Origin: Candidatus Rokuibacteriota bacterium
GTDB taxonomy: Bacteria; Methylomirabilota; Methylomirabilia; Rokubacteriales; CSP1-6
DNA length: 64,000 bases
Direction: 5' to 3'
Assembly: GCA_016200085.1 (NCBI GenBank)
Contig: JACQFL010000028.1
Coordinates: forward strand, 78,038 to 142,037
Shown one piece after another: positions 52,960 through 62,572 of this stretch (its first letter is position 1; the number at the start of each line of letters is the position of its first letter). The position numbers were made by a program, and so were the translations under genes. A model generated the notes under the pieces. The model was not told the DNA's origin and made no database searches. It saw nothing but the letters and a program-made list of their open reading frames with translations.

Positions 52960-53723
52960 CAACGTCCTCCGGCGACGGCGAGGGTGTGACCGGTGATGTA
53001 GCTGGCCTCTTCCGAGGCGAGGAACAGAACGGCGTGCGCCACCTCGATCGGCTGGCCGAGCCGGTGGAGCGGGGTCATGCGGTCGGGACTGAGCTCCACC
53101 GTGGCGTTCAGTCGCTTGAGGGTGGGCCCGGCGCGCTCGGTGTCGATGGGGCCGGGCGCCACCGCGTTGACGTTGATGCCGTGCTCCGCGAGCTCCAGGG
53201 CCACGTCCCGGACGAAGCCGTGCACGCCGGCCTTGGCCGCGGAATAGGCCGCGCCGCCCTGGTAGTACGCCGTCCACGGCGTGCCTTCGCGCGCGCCCGA
53301 GGACATGCAGACGATCCGGCCGTAGCGCCGGGGCATCATGCGGGCGACGGCGGCGCGGGTGCAGAGGAACGTGGACCTCAAGTTCAGGCGGAGGACGAAG
53401 TCCCAGTCCTCCGCGCTCGTTTCCCAGACCTTGCTGTTGCGGCTGCCTCCGACGTTGTTGACGAGGATGTCGAGGCCCCCCAGCCGCTCGACGGCGGCCT
53501 CGATCAGCCGCGCCGCCGGCGCCTCGTCGGTGAGATCCCCCACCACGGTCACGGCCGCGCCACCGGCCCTGGTGATGGCGCTGGCCGTCTGCTCGAGGCC
53601 GGCGGCGTCGAGGTCGCCCAGCGCCACGCGCGCGCCCTCGCGCGCCAGGAGCAGGGCGATCTCGCGGCCGAGGCCGTTGGCCGCGCCCGTGACGACGGCC
53701 ACGCGGTCTTTCACACCGGGCAT
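52959..53723 (-). CDS. Short-chain dehydrogenase/reductase (FabG-like)
   Basis: 254 residues: VAVVTGAANGLGREIALLLA, the NNVGGS block near 90, and a catalytic site MSSGAREGTPWTAYYQGGAA followed by YSAAKAGVHGF (Tyr-x-x-x-Lys). After beta-2 an Asp (VALGDLDAAGLEQT) suggests NAD(H). Its start is 7 bp after the AhpD-like gene and its TGA overlaps the CoA-transferase ATG, so these three are almost surely translated together. It may act on a 3-hydroxyacyl-CoA or a hydroxy acid handled by the CoA transferase. Confidence 0.87.
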   Translation of the reverse strand: MPGVKDRVAVVTGAANGLGREIALLLAREGARVALGDLDAAGLEQTASAITRAGGAAVTVVGDLTDEAPAARLIEAAVERLGGLDILVNNVGGSRNSKVWETSAEDWDFVLRLNLRSTFLCTRAAVARMMPRRYGRIVCMSSGAREGTPWTAYYQGGAAYSAAKAGVHGFVRDVALELAEHGINVNAVAPGPIDTERAGPTLKRLNATVELSPDRMTPLHRLGQPIEVAHAVLFLASEEASYITGHTLAVAGGR

Positions 53724-53730
53724 CGACGCC

Positions 53731-54060
53731 TCACGCCTTGTCGAACAGCTTCAGCGCCAGCGCGCCGTGGGTCACCGCCGCCCCGGCGCGCAGCGCCGCC
53801 GCGATCATGGACGCCTCGACGACCTCCTCACGGCTGGCGCCGGCCTTCTTGGCGTTCCTGGTGTGGACGTCGAGGCAGTACGGGCACTGGGTCGTGCACG
53901 CGACGGCGAGCGCGATCAGCTCGCGGTACTTCCTTGGAATCGCACCGTCCTCTCGCCCGACGATCGCGTCGAAGCCCACGAAGCCCTTGAACTCCGCGGG
54001 GGCCAGGCTCTTGAACTCGCCGAGAACCTTCAGGTCGTCAGAGTCGTGGTAGTGGCTCAT
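53731..54060 (-). CDS. AhpD-like carboxymuconolactone decarboxylase-family protein
   Basis: 109 residues from the ATG at 54060, behind AGGAGG. The CMD helical pattern includes the redox motif C-P-Y-C-L-D-V-H (Cys-x-x-Cys-x-x-x-His) near 60, as in AhpD alkylhydroperoxidases, and VVEASMIAAALRAGAAVTHG. Such small proteins have peroxidase or disulfide-reductase activity, while true decarboxylases lack the cysteines. It sits between RNase H (39 bp) and the SDR (7 bp). Confidence 0.87.
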   Translation of the reverse strand: MSHYHDSDDLKVLGEFKSLAPAEFKGFVGFDAIVGREDGAIPRKYRELIALAVACTTQCPYCLDVHTRNAKKAGASREEVVEASMIAAALRAGAAVTHGALALKLFDKA

Positions 54061-54099
54061 GGGTGTCCTCCTGGGAGTCACGGGACTCCATTATGCCTG

Positions 54100-54774
54100 T
54101 CACCCGAAGCGGTCGCCGGCCTGCGTCGCCAGCGCGTCGGCCTCGGCGTTGTAGTGGGCGAAGTCGTCGCGGCCGGCCCAGGACGATTGATGGCCGCGCT
54201 GATGACGGTACCTCGCCGTGAGGCCGCGCTCGCCGGCGAGCGCCCGGCACGCGGCGACGAGTGCGGCGACCACGACATCCTTCGTCTTCCAGCGTCCCTC
54301 CATCCACGCCCCGACGCCCTCGTAATCGTGCACGACGGACACCGTCGCCCCCGCCGGCACGAGCTTCAGCGCGAGGTAGAGGGCGGCGAGCTCGGAGAGG
54401 ACGTTGCGTAGCCGCGCCAGGGCCTCGGTGATCTTCGCCCGGGAGCCCAGCCGCGGGATCCCGGCGCCGGCGAGCACCTCCATCACCGTGTAGCCCCCCT
54501 CCTCCACGACCGTTGCCTGCGCCGCGTTCGTCTTCTCGACGATGACGACGCCGACCCCTCCGAGGTGGTTGCCGTCGACGAAGGCCCACAGCCCGGGCTC
54601 GAGCGCCCCGCCCTCGCCGCGCAGCATCGCCTCCGCCTGCGCGCGGCTGCTCACGCCCTGGTACCGCGCGCCCGAGACGCCCTTGACCGCGGCCTCGCAG
54701 TCCGCCCAGGAGGTGTAGATACCGCGGATCCGCTCGGGCGCCGTCACGACGTAGACCTTCGACGCGCGCGCCAT
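54100..54774 (-). CDS. Viroplasmin-RNase HI fusion
   Basis: 224 residues. The N-terminal caulimovirus-viroplasmin-like domain is SKVYVVTAPERIRGIYTSWA, then DCEAAVKGVSGARYQGVSSR (residues 6-50), which binds RNA/DNA hybrids in eukaryotic RNase H1. The RNase H domain has catalytic Asp67 (WAFVDGNHLGG), Glu128 (SELAALYLAL), Asp150 (VVHDYEGVGAWMEG) and Asp213 (HYNAEADALA), with a late His at about 195. All four acidic residues are kept, so activity is likely. The enzyme removes RNA from hybrids in replication. The presence of a hybrid-binding domain is less common in bacteria. It is 7 bp after the MFS gene. Confidence 0.87.
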   Translation of the reverse strand: MARASKVYVVTAPERIRGIYTSWADCEAAVKGVSGARYQGVSSRAQAEAMLRGEGGALEPGLWAFVDGNHLGGVGVVIVEKTNAAQATVVEEGGYTVMEVLAGAGIPRLGSRAKITEALARLRNVLSELAALYLALKLVPAGATVSVVHDYEGVGAWMEGRWKTKDVVVAALVAACRALAGERGLTARYRHQRGHQSSWAGRDDFAHYNAEADALATQAGDRFG

Positions 54775-54781
54775 GCCGGCG

Positions 54782-56039
54782 CTACGCCGTCGTCGCCGGC
54801 GCGGGGTCGGCGGCGCGGCGGCTCATGGCGAGATAGCAGGGCACCGCGAGGAGCGCGGCGGCGCCGGCGAGCCCCCAGTGGACCGGAATGCCCCGGCGAT
54901 CGGCGACGAACCCGCCCGCGAGCAAGCCGATGGCGGCTCCCGCCGTCCCCACGGTGCTGCGGAACGACAGCATCGTCGCCCGGTCACGGGGTCGCAGCTG
55001 CTCGTTGAACCAGGCGGTGGCGAGCGGCTGGCGCACCCCCAGCGCAGCGTTCATCACGAACAGCACGACGATCATGGGCGCGGGGCCGGCCGACCCACGC
55101 CGCCGCCGACAGGAGCGCACCCGTGACGATCACGAGAGCGCTCAGCACCTGGGGCCGGCGGGAGGCCGGCAGCGTCGTCCGGGCCGCGATCTCCGAGCCG
55201 ATCATCTGCCCGAGACTCAAGAGGCAGGAGATCCATCCCACCACCCATACACCCACGCCGTACCCGTCCTTGAAGAGAATGGGCCATTCCAGCCAGTACG
55301 CAGCCCACGTGGCCATCATGACGCCCCCGGCCAGGCTCAGCAGCCGCACCGGCCGGACGCCGACGCCCTGGCGCAGGCCGGTGCCGATGCGCGCCACGAT
55401 CTCCCGGCGCAGGCCCGCGACGTCCACGTGCGCCGCTCGCCGCGATGGCTCGCGCAGGACCGTGCCGCCCACCAGCGCGGCGGCGAGAAAGCCGGCGGCG
55501 CCCAGCGGCCACGTCCAGGCGAGATCGATGCTGCCCACGGCCGAGCCGACGAGGGCCGCGATCATCGCGCCCGCGCTCGCCAGCTGCGCGAGGCGTGAGA
55601 ACAGGCGGTCTTTTCGTCCCACGAAGCCGGTCTGGTCCAGGGTATCCACCCCCCACGCCTCGACCGCGCCGTTGCAGAACGTCGTCCCGAGCGCGTCGAT
55701 GGCCTCCGCGACGAGGAAGAGCACGTAGGCATGGGACACGAAGTACAGGGCGAAGCTGGCCGCGCGCAGCGCGCAGCCGAGCACGAAGGCCCGGCGGCGG
55801 CCCAGGGCATCGGCGAAGGCGCCGGTCGGCACGTCGGTCAGGAACGTCACGGCGAAGTAGACCGCCAGGACGCTATTGATCTCGAGCTGCCCGAGGCCAC
55901 GCGAGCGGAGGAAGAGCGGATAGACGCCGCCGGCGAGGAAGCCGCCCGCAAGGGCGTACACCAGCGACACGGCGTAGTACCGGCGCACGACCGCCGAGGC
56001 CGACAGCGCTCCCTGCTCGGCTCCGTCCTCGCCGCGCAT
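54782..56039 (-). pseudogene. MFS transporter with a frameshift
   Basis: The first frame (from 56039) gives ten or so helices of a major-facilitator protein: VSLVYALAGGFLAGGVYPLF, FLTDVPTGAFADALGRRRAF (the loop 2-3 signature) and MATWAAYWLEWPILF. Around 55075-55105 the reading leaves this frame after SAAAWVGRP. The remaining C-terminal helices are in another frame, from PMIVVLFVMNAALGVRQPLA to MSRRAADPAPATTA at 54782. A single-base shift joins them into an ordinary length of about 415 residues. It is either a broken gene or a sequencing error in a GC-rich spot. The substrate is unknown. Confidence 0.8.
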
Positions 56040-56076
56040 GAGCGGTCATTCTACGTCATGCGCGGCGGGGATCGGC

Positions 56077-59000
56077 TCAGCGCGGCGTCGGGGTCCGCCG
56101 TACGATCGGGATCGCCTCGACGCTCGAGGTCCGGCAGAGCGTGTTGAACGCGGCCACGTCCTCGGCCAGGCAGCGATCGAGCCGTCCGAGCTCCCGATCG
56201 ATCTGCTGGGCGAGGTGCTCGTAGAGCGCGCGCAAGGCCGCCGTCGCGGGCGCGTCGGAGTACTCGGCCAGCGGCACAAGGGTCGCCAGCCGCGAGTTCA
56301 GCTTCGACGGGAACATCCGCGGATCCTCCGACCTCACCTGCACCAGCTCGTTCTCGATGCCGGTCAGACGCTCGGTGAGCGCCCTGGCGGCGTCCTTCAC
56401 CGCCTGCGCCTCGACGCGGTCGCCCCATGCCTGGACCTGCGCGCGGACGTCGCGCAGCAGGCGGACCGCGTCGTGCATCTCCGCCAGCTTGCCGTGCACG
56501 GTCTCGAGCCACTGGAAGTGGCCGCGGAGATCGTCGTCGCTCGCTGCGATGCGCGGGTCCCTGGCGATCTCGAACGGCTGTGTCCACGACTGACCGGCGG
56601 CGGTCAGCCGGACCTGGTAGCGGCCCGGGCCGACCCGCGGCCCCGCGAGCATCTCCAGGGTCCCGCCGCGGCCCTTGTTGTCGGCCAGCTTCGTCGCCTC
56701 CGGCAGTCGGAGGTTCCAGACGAAGCGGTTGGATCCGGGATCCACCGTCAGCCGCGGCTCCTCGTCGGGCGGCTCCGCCGGCGTCCTGGCGACGGGCAGC
56801 GAGGCGCCGGCCTCCGCCGGCTTCTCACGGGCCCGGCTCGTGAAGGAGCGGAGCTCGCGGCCCGCGGCATCGAGGAACGTCAGGGTGATGTCCTCCGCCG
56901 GCCGCTCGTTGACCCAGTAGTGCACGATCACGCCGTCGGGCGGGTTCTCGCCGGCATCGAGGAGCCGCTCCTTCTTCTCGCCCGTCGGGGCCTCGACCTG
57001 ACGGTAGGAATACCCGACCGAGCCCGCGAGCCGGTACGCGACGCCGCCGCTCGGACCGGGCTTCATGCCGTGGCCGCGGTAGGCCCGCCAGCGCACCGTG
57101 CGCCGTGGGGCGAAGAGGTGCGCGGGCGCCTCCGCGATCTGCGGGCCGGCCTGGTGCAGCGGGGTCAGGTCGTCGAGGATCCAGAACGAGCGACCGTGGG
57201 TCGCCACCACGAGGTCCGTGCCCTTGACGATCACATCGTGGATGGGGGTGACGGGCAGGTTCGACTGGAAGCGCTGCCACTGCGCCCCGGCGTCGAACGA
57301 GATCCAGAGGCCGGTCTCCGTCCCCGCGTAGAGCAGCCCGGGCCGGCTCGGGTCCTCGCGGATCACGCGGGTGAACTCGCGGTCCGGGATCCCCTCGGTG
57401 ATGCGCGTCCACGTGGCCCCGCCGTCGGTGGTCCGGAAGAGGTACGGCCGCGTGTCGTCGAGCTTGTAGCGCGTCGCCGCGACGTAGCACGTCCCCCCGG
57501 CGTGCGGCGAGGGCTCGATGGCGCTGATGAGCGCCCACTCCGGCAGCCCCGCCGGGGTGACGTTCCGCCAGCTCTTGCCACGGTCGTGCGAGATCTGGAC
57601 CAGGCCGTCGTCGGTACCGGCCCAGAGGACGTCGCGCTCGTGGAGCGACTCCGCGAGGGCGAAGATGGTGCAGTACACCTCGGCGCCGGTGTTGTCCTTG
57701 GTGATCGGGCCGCCGGAGGCCTGCAGCTTGTCAGGCGCGTTGCGCGTGAGGTCGCCGCTCACGACCTCCCAGGTCTGCCCCTCGTCGGTCGAGCGGAAGA
57801 TCTGGTTGCCCGCGATCCACAGCTCGTCGGGATTCCAGCGGGAGTAAAAGACCGGAAAGGTCCACTGGAAGCGGTACCGGTGCTCGCTCGGCGCCACGCC
57901 CATGCCGTACTGCTCGGGCCACACGCTGATGATCCGCTCCTGGCCGGAGCGATGGTCGTAGTGGATGAGACGGCCCATTCCCGGGCCGCTGCCGACCGAG
58001 CCGCCGACGACGACGGACGGGTTGCCCGGCTTCACGGCGATGTAGCCGCTCTCCCCGCCGCCGGGCTGCACCCAGTCCGTCTGGGTGATCGCGCCGCGAT
58101 GCGACTGGCTCGGCAGGCTGATGGCCCAGTTGTCCTGCTGGGAGCCATAGATGCGGTAGGGCTCCTGATCGTCGGCGCAGACGTGATAGAACTGCGCGGT
58201 CGGTTGGTTGTAGATGGTCGACCACGAGAGCCCGCCGTTGAACGACACGCAGGCGCCGCCGTCGTTGCCCTCGATCATCCGCCGCGGGTTCACCGGGTCG
58301 ATCCACAGATCGTGGTTGTCGCCGTGGGGCGTGGGCACCTCGAAGAAGGTCGTGCCGCCGTCGACCGACTTCCACACGGCGTAGTCGAGGACCCACAGCG
58401 TGTCGGCGCTGGTCGGATCGGCGAAGACGTGCATGTAGTACCACGGCCGGCCGCGCAGGCCGGCCTCCTCGCTGCAGCGGCGCCAGGTGGCGCCCGCGTC
58501 GTCCGACCGGAACAGGGCGCCGTCGTCGGCCTCGACGATCGCGTACACGCGCTGGCTGTCGGCCGGCGAGACGGCCACGCCGATGCGCCCGAGCACGCCG
58601 CGCGGCAGGCCCGGGTTCCGCGTGATGTCGGTCCAGGTGTCGCCGCCGTCGGCCGACTTCCACAGGGAGGACTCGGGGCCGCCGCTGTCCATCCGCCAGG
58701 GTGACCGCTGCATCTCCCACAGCGCGGCGAAGAGCACGCGCGGGTTCCGGGCATCCAGCGACAGGTCGGCCGCGCCGGCGCGCTCGCTCTTGAACAGGAC
58801 ATGCTCCCAGCTCGCGCCGCCGTTCTTCGACCGGAAGACGCCGCGCTCGCGGTTGGGGCCGAACGCGTGGCCGAGGGCCGCGACGTGGACGACGTCCGGA
58901 TCCCGCGGGTCGACGCGGATCCGCGCGATGTGGCGGCTGTCGCGCAGCCCGACGTTCGTCCACGTGCGGCCGCCGTCGGTCGACCGGTACACGCCGTCGC

Positions 59001-59292
59001 CGTGCGAGACGTTGCCCCGCACGCACGCCTCGCCGGTCCCGGCGTAGATCACGCCGGGGTCCGACGGGGCGACCGCGATGGCTCCGACGGCGGAGGTCTG
59101 CAAGAAGCCGTCGGAGACGTTCTCCCAGTACGCGCCGCCGTCGCCGGTCTTCCAGACCCCGCCGGCGCAGGCGCCGAAATAGAAGGTCATGGCGTCGGCG
59201 GGATCACCGGCCACGGCGACCACGCGGCCTCCGCGATGCGGGCCGACCGAACGCCAGCGCAGCGAGCTGAAGAGCCTCTCATCCACCGTCAT
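56077..59292 (-). CDS. Large VPS10/sortilin-like BNR-repeat beta-propeller protein
   Basis: 1071 residues. Many Asp-box repeats are visible, S-x-D-G-G-x-T-W or close forms: VYRSTDGGRTWTNV, LWKSADGGDTWTDI, IFRSTDEGQTWEVV, FRTTDGGATWTRI. These make up a double ten-blade propeller of the sortilin/xyloglucanase type. A C-terminal part (about 775-1071) has a beta sandwich and a helical bundle (LARDPRIAASD-like and DAVRLLRDVRAQVQAWGD). No signal peptide is evident from the ATG. The family is found as secreted or membrane-linked proteins, some acting on polysaccharides, but the role of this type is unknown. It is the first gene of the long minus-strand run. Confidence 0.84.
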   Translation of the reverse strand: MTVDERLFSSLRWRSVGPHRGGRVVAVAGDPADAMTFYFGACAGGVWKTGDGGAYWENVSDGFLQTSAVGAIAVAPSDPGVIYAGTGEACVRGNVSHGDGVYRSTDGGRTWTNVGLRDSRHIARIRVDPRDPDVVHVAALGHAFGPNRERGVFRSKNGGASWEHVLFKSERAGAADLSLDARNPRVLFAALWEMQRSPWRMDSGGPESSLWKSADGGDTWTDITRNPGLPRGVLGRIGVAVSPADSQRVYAIVEADDGALFRSDDAGATWRRCSEEAGLRGRPWYYMHVFADPTSADTLWVLDYAVWKSVDGGTTFFEVPTPHGDNHDLWIDPVNPRRMIEGNDGGACVSFNGGLSWSTIYNQPTAQFYHVCADDQEPYRIYGSQQDNWAISLPSQSHRGAITQTDWVQPGGGESGYIAVKPGNPSVVVGGSVGSGPGMGRLIHYDHRSGQERIISVWPEQYGMGVAPSEHRYRFQWTFPVFYSRWNPDELWIAGNQIFRSTDEGQTWEVVSGDLTRNAPDKLQASGGPITKDNTGAEVYCTIFALAESLHERDVLWAGTDDGLVQISHDRGKSWRNVTPAGLPEWALISAIEPSPHAGGTCYVAATRYKLDDTRPYLFRTTDGGATWTRITEGIPDREFTRVIREDPSRPGLLYAGTETGLWISFDAGAQWQRFQSNLPVTPIHDVIVKGTDLVVATHGRSFWILDDLTPLHQAGPQIAEAPAHLFAPRRTVRWRAYRGHGMKPGPSGGVAYRLAGSVGYSYRQVEAPTGEKKERLLDAGENPPDGVIVHYWVNERPAEDITLTFLDAAGRELRSFTSRAREKPAEAGASLPVARTPAEPPDEEPRLTVDPGSNRFVWNLRLPEATKLADNKGRGGTLEMLAGPRVGPGRYQVRLTAAGQSWTQPFEIARDPRIAASDDDLRGHFQWLETVHGKLAEMHDAVRLLRDVRAQVQAWGDRVEAQAVKDAARALTERLTGIENELVQVRSEDPRMFPSKLNSRLATLVPLAEYSDAPATAALRALYEHLAQQIDRELGRLDRCLAEDVAAFNTLCRTSSVEAIPIVRRTPTPR

Positions 59293-59417
59293 CTCTCACC
59301 TCGATCACGAGCAGGGGATTTCACCGCTGCACTGTACGACAGGCGATGCGGTCTGGCCAGCGCCGGGAAACCATCGTATAGTCAGCCGCCGGACTTCCGT
59401 GCACTCGAGGTGATGCG

Positions 59418-59993
59418 TTGCGCTTCGGCTACGTTCTGCTCGCCGCCTACTCGACCGTGCTCGTCGCGGAGCTGATCGGCGACAAGCTGCTCTACACCGT
59501 CGCCTCGCTCTCCGCCCGCTTCCGGGCCGCGCTGGTGATGGCCGGGATGGCGCTGGCCTTCGGGGGCAAGATGCTCGTGGCCGTCCTCGTCGGCTCGGCG
59601 CTGACGCGGATCCCCGCGCTCTGGACGGCCCTGCTCAGCGCCGCCGTCTTCTTCGGCGCCGCCGGCGTCATCTGGTTCCGGCGGCGGCCGGCGCTCGAGG
59701 CCGAGCCGTCGGCGGGCTGGTCACGCGCTGCGGCGGTGTCGTTCGGGTCGCTGTTTCTGACGGAGTGGGGCGACCCCGGTCAGATCGCGGCGGCCGCGAT
59801 CGCGGCGCAGTCGCAGGTGCCGCTGGCGGTGTGGGTGGGCGGCGTGCTGGCGCTGCTGACCAAGGGGACCGTGGCGATGGTGGTTGGCGTCAAGGTCCGC
59901 GACTACCTGCCGGAGCGCGCGCTGCGCACGCTCGCCGCGGCCACGTGCGGCATCATGGGCGTCATCGCGCTCGGCGAGGCGATCCTCGAATAG
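59418..59993 (+). CDS. TMEM165/GDT1 family (UPF0016) cation transporter
   Basis: 191 residues from a TTG at 59418 with GAGGTGAT upstream. Six hydrophobic helices are arranged as two repeats, each with the family motif E-x-G-D-(K/R)-(T/S): Glu18-Leu-Ile-Gly-Asp-Lys (VLVAELIGDKLLYTVASL) and Glu116-Trp-Gly-Asp-Pro (SLFLTEWGDPGQIAAAAI). In the second copy Pro replaces the usual Lys/Arg. Members export Mn2+ or Ca2+. It is followed 31 bp later by a peptide-binding protein gene. Confidence 0.83.
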   Translation: MRFGYVLLAAYSTVLVAELIGDKLLYTVASLSARFRAALVMAGMALAFGGKMLVAVLVGSALTRIPALWTALLSAAVFFGAAGVIWFRRRPALEAEPSAGWSRAAAVSFGSLFLTEWGDPGQIAAAAIAAQSQVPLAVWVGGVLALLTKGTVAMVVGVKVRDYLPERALRTLAAATCGIMGVIALGEAILE

Positions 59994-60024
59994 CCCGAAA
60001 CTCGACGACCCCGGAGGAGACGAG

Positions 60025-61605
60025 ATGGCAGCGATGGAGCCCGGCCGCAACGCGCAGTCAGTGTCTCGGCGTGCCTTTCTGGGATGGTGCGCCGCCGCGT
60101 CGGGCGCGCCGGCCGCAGTCCTCGGAGCCCGGCGCGCCGAGGCGCAGGCGCCCGCCCCGAAGAAGGGCGGCACGCTGCGGGTCGGCTTCTACATCGAGGC
60201 GGCAACGATGGATCCCCACCTGTCGGGCAGCAAGATCGACCGGCAGGTCTACCACAATATCTACGAGCCGCTCGTCACCCTGGACGTCAGGCTCGGCATC
60301 AAGCCCGGGCTGGCGGAGTCCTGGACGCAGCCGGATGTCCGGACCCTCGTCTTCAAGCTGCGCCGCGGCGTGAAGTTCCACGACGGCACGGACTTCAATG
60401 CCGAGGCGGCGAAGTTCAACTTCAACCGGATGAAGACCGAGCCGAAGTCGGTCCGCAAGGGCGAGGTCGCGAGTATCGACTCCGTGGACGTCGTCGACCC
60501 CTACACCATCAAGATCAATCTCAAGCGGCCGGACGCGGCGCTGCTGGCCACGCTCACCGACCGCGCCGGCATGATGGTCTCGCCCAAGGTGATCCAGGAG
60601 CGCGGCTCCGAGCTGGAGCGCAACGCCAAGGGCGCGGGGACGGGCCCCTTCGAGTTCGTCGAATGGGTGAAGGACGACCACCTCGTGATCAAGCGCAACG
60701 AGGCCTACTGGAACAAGCAGGGCGGCCCGTACCTCGACCGCATCCGCTATCGCCCGATCCCGGACGACACGGTGAAGCTCCAGAGCCTCCAGGCCGGCGA
60801 GATCGACGTGATGGACTACGTGGCGCCGCGCGACGTGGCCGCGGTCAAGGCCGACCGCAACATCGTGGTCGTCGACGTGCCCTCGCTCGCGGCCTTCTCG
60901 TACCAGCTCAACACCACGCGCCCGCCCTTCAACGCCAAGGCGCTGCGCCAGGCGGTGGCCTACAGCCTGGACCTCGACCAGATCGTCAAGGGCGTGTGGC
61001 TGAACGTCGGCGTGCCGGCCAACGGCCCGGTCCCGCCGTCGAGCTGGGCGTACGACCGCACGATCCCGCCGATCAAGCGCGACCTGGCCCGCGCGAAGGC
61101 GAAGCTCGCGGAGGGCGGCCAGCCGAATGGCTTCGGCTTCACGATGACGACCGCCAACATCCCCATCAACATCCAGGAGGCCGAGGTGATCCAGGCCCAG
61201 CTGGGCGAGGCCGGCATCGCCATGAAGATCAAGCTGGTGGACGCCGCCACCCAGCTGGCCAACGGCAACAGCCGGAACTTCGACATGATCAGCTACCAGT
61301 GGAGCGGGCGCCCGGACCCGGACGGCAACAGCTACCAGTTCTTCAAGACCACGCCGGGCACGTCGCTCAACTGGTCCGGGATCTCCAACCCCCAGATCGA
61401 CGCGCTGCTCGACCGGACGCGCGAGACGTTCAACGCCGCCGAGCGCAAGAAGCTCTTCAGCGACCTGACGCGGATCCTCCAGGACGAGCTGCCGATGATC
61501 TACATCGTCCACCCCATCGAGCCCAAGGCCTTCGCCCCGAGGGTGCAGGGCTACGAGCCGATCCCGGACGGGATGATGCGGTTCAAGGACGTGTGGCTGA
61601 AGTGA
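60025..61605 (+). CDS. ABC peptide-type substrate-binding protein (family 5), Tat signal
   Basis: 526 residues from the ATG at 60025, behind GGAGGAGA. A twin-arginine signal (SVSRRAFLGWCAAASGAPAA) ends around AEAQAPA. Mature blocks are GGTLRVGFYIEAATMDPHLS, the YEPLV-like IYEPLVTLDVRLGIKPGLAE, KFHDGTDFNAEAAKFNFNRM and ALRQAVAYSLDLDQIVKGVW. It belongs to DppA/OppA-type proteins for peptides, glutathione, nickel or similar. It is followed by the two permease genes. Confidence 0.9.
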   Translation: MAAMEPGRNAQSVSRRAFLGWCAAASGAPAAVLGARRAEAQAPAPKKGGTLRVGFYIEAATMDPHLSGSKIDRQVYHNIYEPLVTLDVRLGIKPGLAESWTQPDVRTLVFKLRRGVKFHDGTDFNAEAAKFNFNRMKTEPKSVRKGEVASIDSVDVVDPYTIKINLKRPDAALLATLTDRAGMMVSPKVIQERGSELERNAKGAGTGPFEFVEWVKDDHLVIKRNEAYWNKQGGPYLDRIRYRPIPDDTVKLQSLQAGEIDVMDYVAPRDVAAVKADRNIVVVDVPSLAAFSYQLNTTRPPFNAKALRQAVAYSLDLDQIVKGVWLNVGVPANGPVPPSSWAYDRTIPPIKRDLARAKAKLAEGGQPNGFGFTMTTANIPINIQEAEVIQAQLGEAGIAMKIKLVDAATQLANGNSRNFDMISYQWSGRPDPDGNSYQFFKTTPGTSLNWSGISNPQIDALLDRTRETFNAAERKKLFSDLTRILQDELPMIYIVHPIEPKAFAPRVQGYEPIPDGMMRFKDVWLK

Positions 61606-61627
61606 TCGGCTGACCGACGACCGCGGC

Positions 61628-62572
61628 ATGGGTCGCCTCGTCCTGCACCGGCTCGGCGCGACCATCCCGGTGCTGCTCCTCGTCACCGCCGGGGTGTTCT
61701 CGCTCCTGCACCTGACGCCCGGCGACCCCATCGACGTCATGATGGCCGAATCCGTGGATGCCACGGTCAAGGCCAACCTTCGCCGCGAGCTCGGGCTGGA
61801 TCGGCCGATCGCCGTGCAGTACGTGGCGTGGATGGGCCGCGTGCTGCGGGGCGATCTCGGCCGCTCCGTCCGCAACGGCGAGCCGGTCATCGAGAACGTG
61901 GGCCGCCGCATCCGCCCCAGCCTGCAGCTCGCGCTGCTGGCGATGGCCATCTCGCTCCTGATCGCTGCCCCCGTCGCGCTCGCCTCCGCGGTCCGCCGCA
62001 ACACGTCCATCGACCGGGCCGGCACGACGTTCGCCCTGTTCGGCATCTGCATGCCGAACTTCCTCCTCGCCTTGCTCCTCATCTTCTTCTTCGGCGTGAC
62101 CCTGCGCTGGCTGCCCGTCTCGGGCTACACCGACCCCGCCGAGGACCTGATCGCCGGGGTGCGGTCGCTGGTCCTGCCCGCCGTCACCCTCGGCCTGGCC
62201 CTGGCCGCGGTGATCACGCGCACGCTGCGCTCGAGCCTGCTCGAAGCCCTCACCGAGGACTACGTCCGCACCGCCCGCGCCAAGGGCCTCTCGGAGTGGG
62301 CGGTGATCCGTGCCCACGTGCTACGCAACGCCCTGATCCCGGTCGTGACCGTGCTGGGACTGCAGCTGGGAACGCTCATCGGCGGCGCCGTGATCACGGA
62401 GTACGTCTTCGGGCTGCCCGGTGTCGGCCGGCTCGTCGTCGACGCGGTCTTCGCGCGCGACTATCCCCTCGTGCAAGGCGTGGTACTCCTGATCGCCGCC
62501 GGCTTCATCGCGAGCAACCTCCTGGTGGATCTCCTCTATGGCTGGATCGACCCCCGGATCCGGATTCGCTGA
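61628..62572 (+). CDS. ABC transporter permease, DppB type
   Basis: 314 residues with six membrane helices. N-terminal VLHRLGATIPVLLLVTAGVF, then LTPGDPIDVMMAE, and the EAA loop YVRTARAKGLSEWAVIRAHV near 220, followed by LRNALIPVVTVLGLQLGTLI. These are the standard features of the B-type permease in peptide-class importers. The gene starts 22 bp after the binding-protein gene and overlaps the C-type permease by 35 bp. Confidence 0.9.
   Translation: MGRLVLHRLGATIPVLLLVTAGVFSLLHLTPGDPIDVMMAESVDATVKANLRRELGLDRPIAVQYVAWMGRVLRGDLGRSVRNGEPVIENVGRRIRPSLQLALLAMAISLLIAAPVALASAVRRNTSIDRAGTTFALFGICMPNFLLALLLIFFFGVTLRWLPVSGYTDPAEDLIAGVRSLVLPAVTLGLALAAVITRTLRSSLLEALTEDYVRTARAKGLSEWAVIRAHVLRNALIPVVTVLGLQLGTLIGGAVITEYVFGLPGVGRLVVDAVFARDYPLVQGVVLLIAAGFIASNLLVDLLYGWIDPRIRIR

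Noticed and set aside
56038..58704. An 888-codon open frame on the plus strand
   Set aside because: It lies opposite the BNR-repeat gene and has no family motif. The minus strand carries many Asp-box repeats.
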